Positions 57,132-64,000 of a DNA stretch of 64,000 bases are shown piece after piece. The translations under genes and the position numbers were made by a program. The first letter of the stretch is position 1. Each line of letters begins with the position of its first letter. The notes under the pieces were generated by a model. That model saw only the letters and a list, made by a program, of their open reading frames with translations, did not search any database and was not told the DNA's origin. The stretch is from positions 2,407,501-2,471,500 of the forward strand of contig NZ_CALSBP010000002.1 of assembly GCF_943373825.1 (NCBI RefSeq), in the 5' to 3' direction. The DNA is from Aquimarina spinulae. GTDB lineage: Bacteria > Bacteroidota > Bacteroidia > Flavobacteriales > Flavobacteriaceae.

Positions 57132-57166
57132 CAAAGATAGTAATATTGTAATGCAATGGTATTGCA
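57132..57166 (-). promoter_or_regulatory. Candidate promoter and Fur/Zur-type operator of the metal-efflux operon
   Basis: TGCAAT-ggt-ATTGCA (57152-57166) is a perfect 6+3+6 inverted repeat in front of a TATCTTTG -7-like element (57139-57132, minus strand). The palindrome overlaps where a -33 element would lie, so binding there would block transcription. The operon encodes its own Fur-family regulator, which makes it the most likely binder. Binding is inferred. Confidence 0.5.
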
Positions 57167-57288
57167 AAATTACCTAGATTCTAAATGTTATTAATTATTT
57201 TCTTTGGAAGCACGCATACTACTCTTAAAAATAAAAAACAATAGAAATCGGAGTCTGTTTTTTAAGGTTTTATATTCAAAACAAGACC

Positions 57289-57325
57289 AAAAAAGCGACC
57301 CCCGGGTTAACTACTCCCAGGGGTC
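57289..57325 (-). terminator. Terminator of structured-repeat copy 1
   Basis: On the minus strand GACCCCtGGG pairs with CCCgGGGGTC around a loop containing AGTAGTTA, followed by GC and TTTTTT (57294-57289). It ends any minus-strand transcript of the 57.3-57.7 kb intergenic region. Confidence 0.7.
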
Positions 57326-57388
57326 TAAATTGAAACTTAATTGTATTTAACACAAACTCAACTTATACTAATTATGATAGTTTCAATT
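57297..57388 (-). repeat. Structured ~90-nt repeat, copy 1
   Basis: Closely similar to 57690-57779. Both copies have the closing stem AATTGAAACT/AGTTTCAATT (here 57328-57337 with 57379-57388), a conserved inner TAAGTTGA-TTTGTGT block on the minus strand, and a GC-rich hairpin with AGTAGTTA in the loop. Copy 1 has no coding gene directly before it. Confidence 0.75.
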
Positions 57389-57684
57389 ATATTGTTTTGT
57401 TAGGCTAGGCTTATGATACGAAGATAAGCCCTATCCTTTAAATATTTTAACGTTTTTTTGATGATAATTAACACTTAATAGTATCTTAATGCATTGATAA
57501 AATCAATAATGCTAACTAATTAAAAGTTAATTTTTAAACTATTTTATGTACCAATTATGGCATATTGATTGTTGTATTCCCAGTGTTTTTTAAATTTTTT
57601 CCCTAACACTGAAGACCCTTATTATAGCAAAATTCATGCCAATATTTTAAATTAGTCTACCTTATTTTAAAATAAACACGGTTT

Positions 57685-57713
57685 AAAAACCCTCGGGTAA
57701 CTACTCCCGAGGG
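57685..57713 (-). terminator. Terminator of structured-repeat copy 2
   Basis: On the minus strand CCCTCGGG pairs perfectly with CCCGAGGG around an 8-nt AGTAGTTA loop and runs into TTTTT (57689-57685). It ends the TonB-receptor/lipoprotein operon. Confidence 0.85.
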
Positions 57714-57779
57714 CTAGAATTGAAACTAATTATGAAATTTTACACAAATTCAACTTACATAATTAATCGAGTTTCAATT
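57690..57779 (-). repeat. Structured ~90-nt repeat, copy 2 (3' UTR)
   Basis: Starts at the stop codon of the 57778-58380 lipoprotein gene and ends in its terminator. The stem AATTGAAACT (57718-57727) / AGTTTCAATT (57770-57779) and the inner block are conserved with copy 1, while linker bases differ, so structure seems to be kept. The 300-bp spacer between the copies (57389-57689) has no credible coding frame. Confidence 0.75.
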
Positions 57780-58380
57780 ATTGTACTGTAATATCAAAAC
57801 TTTGGGTAATATCAGTATCACCTCCTGCATTAGTAATATTACCACCGACTACTCCTTCTGCAGCTTTATTAGGTTGGTGTCTCAATGTTACTGTAAAGGT
57901 TCCGGTTCCTGCACCTGTTGTTGTTACTGTAAATGCTAGTCCAACAGGATTCGTTGTCGTAAAAGAGGTTCCATCTTCTTTTTTATAATCTGATTCTTTA
58001 TCAGTATAAGCTGTGGTAATGTTTAGTGCAGAACTTGTTTCGTAGAAAAACTGATGTTCATCTGCTTCTGCCTCTATCTCTTCATTGATTGATTCGGCAG
58101 GACTCTCAGATTCATTAAGCAATTCTACAGATCCAGTATATGTTGTATTGGCGCTTAAACTGCCTGAAACTGTTATTACTGGTTCTTTCGGACCATCTGC
58201 TCCATCTTCATCGGTAACAATTAAAGTTACAGTTCCTCCACCACCAACTAGAGATACCGTCATTTTGGTTATTAATTCCTCTTCATTAACCGGTACAGGA
58301 TTATCATCATCGCTAGAGCAAGATGCGAATAAAATACCTCCGACGATAAGCGTTGATAAAAGTTTGCGTGTGTTCATCAT
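57778..58380 (-). CDS. Lipoprotein of the 'type 1 periplasmic binding fold' family, TonB-receptor partner
   Basis: The 200-residue lipoprotein (GGILFASCSSDDD, Cys20; the Asp run fits surface export) has a beta-rich body with TVSLVGGGGTVTLIVTDEDGADGP, then TGSVELLNESESPAESINEEIEAEADEHQFF, and ends in FTVTLRHQPNKAAEGVVGG and ITNAGGDTDITQSFDITVQ. This domain family in Flavobacteriia is regularly encoded next to a ZnuD-like TonB receptor, as here (15 bp downstream of it). A surface ligand- or metal-binding accessory role is inferred; acidic/His segment EAEADEHQFF could contact metal. Its stop codon overlaps structured-repeat copy 2. Confidence 0.82.
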   Translation of the reverse strand: MMNTRKLLSTLIVGGILFASCSSDDDNPVPVNEEELITKMTVSLVGGGGTVTLIVTDEDGADGPKEPVITVSGSLSANTTYTGSVELLNESESPAESINEEIEAEADEHQFFYETSSALNITTAYTDKESDYKKEDGTSFTTTNPVGLAFTVTTTGAGTGTFTVTLRHQPNKAAEGVVGGNITNAGGDTDITQSFDITVQ

Positions 58381-58394
58381 TTCTAAAATTTAAT

Positions 58395-60788
58395 TTAATA
58401 GTTAATTGATAATCTTAATAAAAAATTCCTACCTAAATCATCTGCAAAATATCGCTGACGATTTAAGTAATTTCTATAGCTTGTATTCAATATGTTGTTT
58501 ATTGTTAATCCAACTTTTAGTTTATTTCGTTCTCCTAAAGGGAACTCCATACTAGTGTCTGCATTTAATAAATGATATGCATCTGGAGGAGTATTGACCT
58601 TTAATAATACATCTTCATTTTGCTGTGGAGAGAACACAGATATATTGGACGGGTACTCATTTTGTCTCAAAAAGTATTGACTTTCTAAAGAAACATTAAG
58701 TCCGAACCAATTTTTGTTACTATAAGTAATACTGTTATTAAAAGTTGGTGCAGGGATATTGATCAATGCAGCATCTTTTTTATTTTCTTTTCCTTTTACC
58801 ATAGAAAAACTATGATCTGTTCTCCAGTTCTGATGCCAATTGGCATAAAGTTTTGCATCTACACCCAATAATCTAACATTGGTTTGTCGATATTCCCAAA
58901 CAGGAAACGCTCCTCGTATAGATAGCTCGACATCTACAGGTTCTAGCAAAATATAATCATTTATAAAATTGGCATATGGTGCAATTTCCCATCCCCATTT
59001 TTCTGTATTCTTTTGTGCGGTTAGAGATATTTTATGAGATGTTTCCTGATCCATCCTTAAATCTCCTAACTCAATTCTCGCAGCCGAGTGATGTAGGCCA
59101 TCACTAAATAACTCTGAAGGATTAGGAGCGCGTTGTGCTAATGCATAATTGAATCTGAATTCGTAATCTTCTCTAAAAGTATATTGTATTCCTGCGGTAC
59201 CAGAAACACTATGGTAATCAAAAACTGGATTAGTAAGCCATTGTGTATTAAAATCCTCAATAATGAGATCAGAAAATTCTACATCATATCCTCTTTCTTC
59301 CCATCTTGATTTTAAATAAAATTTCTTAGCATCCATACGATTATAATCGTATCGAATACCTGCATCTATAATGATATCATTTGTTGCACCATATTCACCT
59401 GTAACAAATACTCCAGTATCATACTTATCATAGTCGGGAATTAATCTTTTTACTCCTGTACCTGGGTCTGCAAAATTATTCTGATATCTAAATAACACTC
59501 CTACATTCCACAGAAAATCAGGATTCGAATCAAAACTAAAATCTGAAGTTAGCGTATGTGTTTTTAGCTCAAGATCTATACTAGGTAATTTGGTGAGTTC
59601 TTCTGTTCTACGAATATCAAACTCTAATCGTTTATTATATTGAAAATCATATTGCGTATTCCATTTTCCAAGTTCTTCAAAACGTTTAAAATACCGAAGA
59701 CGTCCCAGATGGTGAGTAACTTCTTGCTTAGGATTATCAATCTCATAGGTAAAATCTCTAACAATTGCAGGTTGCTGCTCATTAATAGCATCTATAAGAT
59801 CGTCTACATTGCCAATATGAGATGTTGCCAGTACTCCAATTTCGTTATCAAAAAAAGAATAATATGCATCCCAGCCGTGAGTAAATTTATTTACTCCAAA
59901 AGATAAGGAAGCTCCTTTTTCGAATACTCCCGTATTCGAAAGAACATAATCTGGTGCTTCTACATCTCCAAAGCGTTTTAATGTTCCTTGTACTTTAAAA
60001 AACCATCCATTCTTATATCCTTTAATCAATTCTGAAGAAACCGATCCTCCTCTACCATTTACAGCTCCTGACAATCGGGTTTTCCCAAATAAAGTATCTT
60101 TTGCAGGTACTTTATGAGGTTCCATAATGATAACACCACCTATTGCGTCTCCTCCATACTGTAGTGCAGAAGCTCCTTTAACAACAGTAACATTTCCTGC
60201 TGTGTTAATATCTATATTAGGTGCATGTTCGTCACCCCATTCCATATCTTGCATCCGAACGCCATTATTCATGATCAATACACGACTTCCGCTAAGACCC
60301 TGAATAATCGGTTTTACTATCGTAGATCCGGTATTTAAAGACGAAACACCTGTAATTTCTCTAAGGGCATCTCCCAAAGAGGCACTGCCGTATTTTTCTA
60401 TGATATCAGAGCCTATCGTTTCTTCTTGAGCAGAAGTTGTTTTAGTATTATTGGCTCCCGAAACTTTTACTTCTTCTAATTCATTAAGGTGATGTTCTAA
60501 GGAGAAATCTTTTGAGGACGTTTTGCCTACATCAAGAGTTACTACCTGCGAATTACACTTTTCATGAGAAACAGTAAAAGCATATGCCGTCGCACATAAA
60601 CCTGTAATAGAATATTTACCAGAAGCGTCTGTCACGATTGTACGATTATTAAATGTTATTGTAGCGCCTTCAAGGGGTGCTCCGTCATGAAAATCTATGA
60701 CTCTGCCAGAAAGTGTTTTATCACATTCTTGTGCTGAAAGGAGATTAATCCCGAGAAGAAACACAAGTAACCAAGTGTGTCTTTTCAT
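58395..60788 (-). CDS. TonB-dependent receptor, ZnuD-like (probable metal import)
   Basis: The 797-residue outer-membrane receptor has a signal peptide (MKRHTWLLVFLLGINLLSAQ; the ATG at 60788 is used because an extension to 60833 would precede it), an N-terminal carboxypeptidase-D-like domain (about 30-105), a plug with IGSDIIEKYGSASLGDALREI, QGLSGSRVLIMNNGVRMQDMEWGDEHAPNID and ALQYGGDAIGGVIIMEP, and a barrel ending in FADDLGRNFLLRLSINY. The His-containing GDEHAPNID plug and the neighbouring small His/Cys protein point to zinc or another transition metal, consistent with ZnuD-type receptors. Metal identity is inferred. Confidence 0.9.
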   Translation of the reverse strand: MKRHTWLLVFLLGINLLSAQECDKTLSGRVIDFHDGAPLEGATITFNNRTIVTDASGKYSITGLCATAYAFTVSHEKCNSQVVTLDVGKTSSKDFSLEHHLNELEEVKVSGANNTKTTSAQEETIGSDIIEKYGSASLGDALREITGVSSLNTGSTIVKPIIQGLSGSRVLIMNNGVRMQDMEWGDEHAPNIDINTAGNVTVVKGASALQYGGDAIGGVIIMEPHKVPAKDTLFGKTRLSGAVNGRGGSVSSELIKGYKNGWFFKVQGTLKRFGDVEAPDYVLSNTGVFEKGASLSFGVNKFTHGWDAYYSFFDNEIGVLATSHIGNVDDLIDAINEQQPAIVRDFTYEIDNPKQEVTHHLGRLRYFKRFEELGKWNTQYDFQYNKRLEFDIRRTEELTKLPSIDLELKTHTLTSDFSFDSNPDFLWNVGVLFRYQNNFADPGTGVKRLIPDYDKYDTGVFVTGEYGATNDIIIDAGIRYDYNRMDAKKFYLKSRWEERGYDVEFSDLIIEDFNTQWLTNPVFDYHSVSGTAGIQYTFREDYEFRFNYALAQRAPNPSELFSDGLHHSAARIELGDLRMDQETSHKISLTAQKNTEKWGWEIAPYANFINDYILLEPVDVELSIRGAFPVWEYRQTNVRLLGVDAKLYANWHQNWRTDHSFSMVKGKENKKDAALINIPAPTFNNSITYSNKNWFGLNVSLESQYFLRQNEYPSNISVFSPQQNEDVLLKVNTPPDAYHLLNADTSMEFPLGERNKLKVGLTINNILNTSYRNYLNRQRYFADDLGRNFLLRLSINY

Positions 60789-60865
60789 TTGTAAAATAAA
60801 TAATAGATAAACTGATTGGTATGGATATACCACAGTTAAGTTTCAGTAATAAAGTTTAGGTAAAA

Positions 60866-61150
60866 CTAAGCTACAGGGGGTGCTTTGTTTAGAAAATTGT
60901 ATGCAGCAGATGAATCAAAATATCGATTCACATAAGTTGCTCGAACAATATCGGCAGGAATATGCACTGCTTCAGGAACAGTAACTGTGTCTACAGATAT
61001 AAAATTATCATTATGATGATCAGAAGTAAATTTACAAAGAGTGCAATCTGTATCATTAGCATCATGACCTACAAGATGTAAATCTGCTAATTGAATGATA
61101 CCAAAGAGTACCAAAAATACGGAAGCCAGTATTTGCCTATTAAACTTCAT
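60866..61150 (-). CDS. Small exported His/Cys protein upstream of the TonB receptor
   Basis: The 94-residue protein has an N-terminal hydrophobic segment (ILASVFLVLFGIIQLADLHL) and a likely metal-binding stretch HLVGHDANDTDCTLCKFTSDHH with two His-rich ends around a CxxC. The C-terminal half is hydrophobic-polar with NRYFDSSAAYNFLNKAPPVA. No named family is certain (DUF2946-like is possible). It is the first gene before the receptor (77 bp) and probably binds or senses the same metal. Confidence 0.75.
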   Translation of the reverse strand: MKFNRQILASVFLVLFGIIQLADLHLVGHDANDTDCTLCKFTSDHHNDNFISVDTVTVPEAVHIPADIVRATYVNRYFDSSAAYNFLNKAPPVA

Positions 61151-61207
61151 AACAGCAAATAAACGAAAAAAAATGATTGCTTATTACATTTTTTGGCTAA
61201 GAAAGTG

Positions 61208-62056
61208 TTAAAGACCTATAAAATCTATACTTTTTTGCACTATTTCCTCAAGGTGTTTTGATAAATTGTTGTTTTGCCAGGGATGTTTTACACCAAAGAT
61301 ATGATCTGCTCCTTCTACTATGAATAGTTGGCTATTGACGCTCCAGGCGTGTATATTTTTGCTTTCCTGCACATCAACTGTCGGATCACTTGTACCATGA
61401 ACAATTAAATGTGGTATTTCAATTTTTTTGGCTGCATTAGCGATGGTTAATCTATCTTCATTCTCGATAAAAGATGTGTAAAACTGAAAATAATGTGGCA
61501 TTTGCTGTTTGGTTCTTCCATTTTCGATATACATTACTCCTTTCTTCTGCCAATATGTAAAGGCTTCTCCTTTTGGAAATCGATTTTTATAATCAGAAAC
61601 GCTTGCCCATGTTATTAATGTAGTGATTCTCTTATCTTCTGCGGCTTTAATAGTTACAATTCCACCACCACGAGAATGGCCTATCAAAGAAATGTTTGCA
61701 GTATTAATTTCATTTTTGAATTTAAAACCTGAAGAGGTTACCCAATTTATAATGGTTTCTAAATCATCCAATTCTTTGATATAATTATTATTACCAAAAG
61801 CTTCGAGGTCAGGAAAATCAATAGGTTGTTTTGTAGTGCCTCCGTTATGCGAGAAATTAAATTTTACAAAGAAAAATCCAGCATTGGCAAAAGTTTCTGC
61901 CACCAGATCCCAGGCTCCCCAATCTTTAAAACCTTTATACCCATGACAAAAAATAATAATAGGTTTTGGCAACTCATTATTAGTATAGAAAACATCTGTC
62001 AAAATTGGTTTTTGATGTTTTCCTGCTACTATTATATTTTTGTTTTTAATCATCAT
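61208..62056 (-). CDS. Alpha/beta-hydrolase
   Basis: The 282-residue serine hydrolase has the oxyanion strand IIIFCHGYKGFKDWG (about 33-47), the nucleophile elbow LIGHSRGGG (Ser about 138), the acid strand LIVHGTSDPTVDV and the catalytic His in GADHIFGVKHPW. No signal peptide, so cytoplasmic. The nucleophile elbow and length fit dienelactone hydrolase/acyl-peptidase-like esterases; substrate unknown. It ends upstream of, and is not clearly linked in function to, the neighbouring genes. Confidence 0.88.
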   Translation of the reverse strand: MMIKNKNIIVAGKHQKPILTDVFYTNNELPKPIIIFCHGYKGFKDWGAWDLVAETFANAGFFFVKFNFSHNGGTTKQPIDFPDLEAFGNNNYIKELDDLETIINWVTSSGFKFKNEINTANISLIGHSRGGGIVTIKAAEDKRITTLITWASVSDYKNRFPKGEAFTYWQKKGVMYIENGRTKQQMPHYFQFYTSFIENEDRLTIANAAKKIEIPHLIVHGTSDPTVDVQESKNIHAWSVNSQLFIVEGADHIFGVKHPWQNNNLSKHLEEIVQKSIDFIGL

Positions 62057-62094
62057 AATTCTAAGTATAGAGTTTAGTATCCAAGCTATTGCAG

Positions 62095-64000
62095 CTACAC
62101 TTCTTTTTCAATAAATGGGATTTCAATATTAAAAATTTTCAGGATCAGTTTTTTTAACTGTAGTAGATAATCGTCAAACACTGCATTTGTAATTTCGTAA
62201 TTTGCTTTCCCTCTTATGCTTTCTTTTGTCCCAAACTTAAGAAACCCTTCCTGAAGATTCTTAAATGAAATTATGCCTGCTTGAAAAGCTTCTGAAATTG
62301 GATTTTCATTATGTTGCATATATGCATACGCCAAAACCTGGATTACTTTGCTGTATTTATATTCATCGGTAATTATATCCCAATCCATAATAACAACATC
62401 ATTTCGACCTACTCTTCCTGTCTTATAATCTATTATCCTTACTTGCCCATCCAGCTCATCAATACGATCTACTTTTCCTTTAATATAAATAGGAAAATCC
62501 AACTCAGGAATTTTTAATTTCGTTTTTAGATTACTTTCTATCGCCAGAATCTTTAATCGGGCACCACTCTTTATTAGTTTCTCCTCGGCTTTCAAGAAAT
62601 TATACACATATTGCTTGGCTACTTCAAAAATCAAAAGATTTTTACCTTGCGTGATATTGAGTTTTGTATATTCTTGTTTAAACTGATCCCGAAGTTCGAT
62701 ATCGATTTGGCTTCTCATCTTATCGATATCTTCGATAGTTAGAAACTTATTTTCTAATGGTTTATAAAAAGTTTCGAGTGTATTATGGATAACTGTCCCC
62801 AAAGTATTTGCAGCGATAGTTTCTTCTACCTGTTCGGTTTCTGTAACACCCAAAACATATTTATAATAGAAGTCCATCGGGTTTCTTATATAAGCAGTTA
62901 ATGCAGAAGGGGACAACCCGTATGCACATAGTTCTTTTAATTTTAGCAAAACCGCTTCATTTTTCTTTATCTGCAATGGTTGGTTAGTTAACATAGGGAC
63001 TTCTGCCGACACTACATATTTTGTGAGTTTATGCTTGGGTCTTTTATCAATATCTAACTGAAGTAGAAATCTGCTCTTTTCTCCACCACCTACTCCTTCG
63101 TCTTCTGTATTATACAGCAGGTATACTTTTTTAGCTCTTTGGATCAATCTATAAAAGTGATATGTATATATAGCGTCTTTTTCTTTATATGTAGGAAGGC
63201 TGTATGCTCTTTTGAGATCATAAGGAATGAAAGAATTCATGCTTTTCCCGGCAGGTAAAACTCCTTCATTAACTGAAGTGATAATAACAGTTTCAAAATC
63301 AAGACATCGGGATTCTAACATTCCCATAAGCTGTAGTCCGCTAAATGGCTCACCAGAAAAATCTAATGTCTCAGACATCATAATATCTTTATACAATGTA
63401 TATAAAGATCCAATCGTTTCTAAGTATTGATAGCTATCATGTAGTGTAAAAACTTTATTAAAAACTAAATGGAAATGATATACATATTCTAGTTCTAACT
63501 CATCGTTTTTCTTATCAAGATTATTCTTGAGTAATAGTATTATTTTTTTACAATTTTCTAAGGCTGTAGTAACATCTTTCCAAGGATCAAATAGTAATGC
63601 AAGAGTTTGTTTCTCCTCATCCGAAGCTTTTTCTTGTAGTTTATCTAATGTTATGTAAACGATATTTTCTTTAGAAATGGTATTGATTAATCGTGTTGCT
63701 TCAAATCCTAATATTCTATACGCGGGTAGGCTATTTAAAATCTCTAATACTAATTTATAATAGAATCCTTTGGAGCTAGAGTTTTTATGAAGGCTAAATA
63801 ACAGCTCAAAAAATGCAGCTATTGGAACTTCTTTAAGAGGTAGTCCCATTGTAATATTTAGGGCTTCGATTGTATTAGGCAATGAATTAAGCAGGGGCTG
63901 CAATAGCGTCTCGTCTGCAAGTACCAAAGCTGTTTTTTCGATCTCGGACTTGGGTATCGAAGTAAGTATCTGACCAATAGATTTTGCTTGCCCTATATTT
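62095..64000 (-). CDS. AddB-like PD-(D/E)XK exonuclease/helicase subunit (5' end outside window)
   Basis: The frame is open to the window edge, continuing from about 635 visible codons; the start lies beyond 64000. An in-frame TTG at 63927 is internal, because the sequence upstream reads on as normal protein (NIGQAKSIGQILTSIP). The N-terminal visible part is the AddB inactivated-helicase-like region (ALVLADETLLQPLLNSLP; MSETLDFSGEPFSGLQLMGMLESR; LPAGKSMNSFIPYDL). The C-terminal nuclease carries GTVIHNTLE, KGKVDRIDELDGQVRIIDYKTG with the catalytic Asp and DYK motif. It should work with an AddA-type helicase in double-strand-break repair; the partner is outside the window. Confidence 0.9.
   Translation of the reverse strand, partial: NIGQAKSIGQILTSIPKSEIEKTALVLADETLLQPLLNSLPNTIEALNITMGLPLKEVPIAAFFELLFSLHKNSSSKGFYYKLVLEILNSLPAYRILGFEATRLINTISKENIVYITLDKLQEKASDEEKQTLALLFDPWKDVTTALENCKKIILLLKNNLDKKNDELELEYVYHFHLVFNKVFTLHDSYQYLETIGSLYTLYKDIMMSETLDFSGEPFSGLQLMGMLESRCLDFETVIITSVNEGVLPAGKSMNSFIPYDLKRAYSLPTYKEKDAIYTYHFYRLIQRAKKVYLLYNTEDEGVGGGEKSRFLLQLDIDKRPKHKLTKYVVSAEVPMLTNQPLQIKKNEAVLLKLKELCAYGLSPSALTAYIRNPMDFYYKYVLGVTETEQVEETIAANTLGTVIHNTLETFYKPLENKFLTIEDIDKMRSQIDIELRDQFKQEYTKLNITQGKNLLIFEVAKQYVYNFLKAEEKLIKSGARLKILAIESNLKTKLKIPELDFPIYIKGKVDRIDELDGQVRIIDYKTGRVGRNDVVIMDWDIITDEYKYSKVIQVLAYAYMQHNENPISEAFQAGIISFKNLQEGFLKFGTKESIRGKANYEITNAVFDDYLLQLKKLILKIFNIEIPFIEKEV

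Noticed and set aside
61151..61207. Possible Zur-like palindrome before the small His/Cys protein (AATG...CATT)
   Set aside because: Only the outer four pairs match and the centre does not; too weak to call an operator.

Overview
The window is AT-rich chromosomal DNA from a member of the Bacteroidota, almost certainly a marine-type Flavobacteriaceae (Aquimarina-like; the genus is a guess). Supporting signs are SusC/SusD pairs, type IX secretion (T9SS) C-terminal sorting tails, TAnnTTTG-type -7 promoter elements, flavobacterial YD-repeat (Rhs) proteins, a RND-TolC fusion pump, and the near absence of Shine-Dalgarno sequences. I saw no rRNA, tRNA, CRISPR array or complete insertion sequence.

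Layout. (1) 1-6.8 kb, plus strand: a galactoside/Leloir operon, with a GH2 beta-galactosidase (cut by the window edge), an SSS-family sodium/sugar symporter, galK, a small NTF2-like lipoprotein and galT, closed by a terminator. (2) 6.9-17.1 kb, minus strand: a polymorphic-toxin-like island. It holds an SpvB/TcB-like protein with PKD/Ig-like repeats, an Rhs core protein whose unique C-terminal tip carries a His/Asp cluster, a 4-TM candidate immunity protein, a decayed REP-associated transposase (RAYT) bracketed by inverted copies of a GC-rich palindrome, and an orphan C-terminal gene fragment followed by another small membrane protein. (3) 17.8-41.2 kb: a polysaccharide utilization locus (PUL). 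The minus-strand operon is susC-susD-GH144-GH3-GH97-multi-CBM lipoprotein-SSS symporter, with a hybrid Reg_prop/LuxR-type sensor-regulator gene upstream. Two paralogous plus-strand T9SS-exported multimodular enzymes, distantly GH144-like, bracket it. (4) 41.5-46.4 kb, minus: an S41 peptidase lipoprotein, envelope proteins and two AraC-family regulators. (5) 46.5-49.4 kb, plus: a PuuE-like deacetylase, DoxX, Old Yellow Enzyme and cupin operon. (6) 49.4-57.1 kb, minus: a zinc/cobalt/cadmium-type efflux operon (DUF6660 protein, CzcA-TolC fusion, CzcB, Fur/Zur-family regulator, DUF3703, CDF exporter). (7) 57.3-61.2 kb, minus: a TonB-dependent, probably metal-import locus with a small His/Cys protein and a lipoprotein, followed by two copies of a ~90-nt structured repeat ending in a terminator. 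(8) 61.2-64 kb, minus: an alpha/beta hydrolase and the C-terminal part of an AddB-like PD-(D/E)XK nuclease.

How the genes work together. The PUL should bind a glucan at the surface, import it through SusCD, and degrade it with an endo-beta-glucanase-type GH144, a GH3 beta-glucosidase and an inverting GH97 alpha-glucosidase; the symporter then takes up the released sugar. The galactose operon parallels this for galactosides and uses a close paralog of the same symporter. Metal export and probable metal import loci sit side by side.

Most notable findings: the damaged RAYT between inverted REP-like palindromes; the Rhs tip/immunity arrangement with an orphan tip remnant; the duplicated structured RNA-like element at 57.3 and 57.7 kb; the GH144+GH3+GH97 combination; and the exact CzcA-TolC fusion with an embedded signal peptide.
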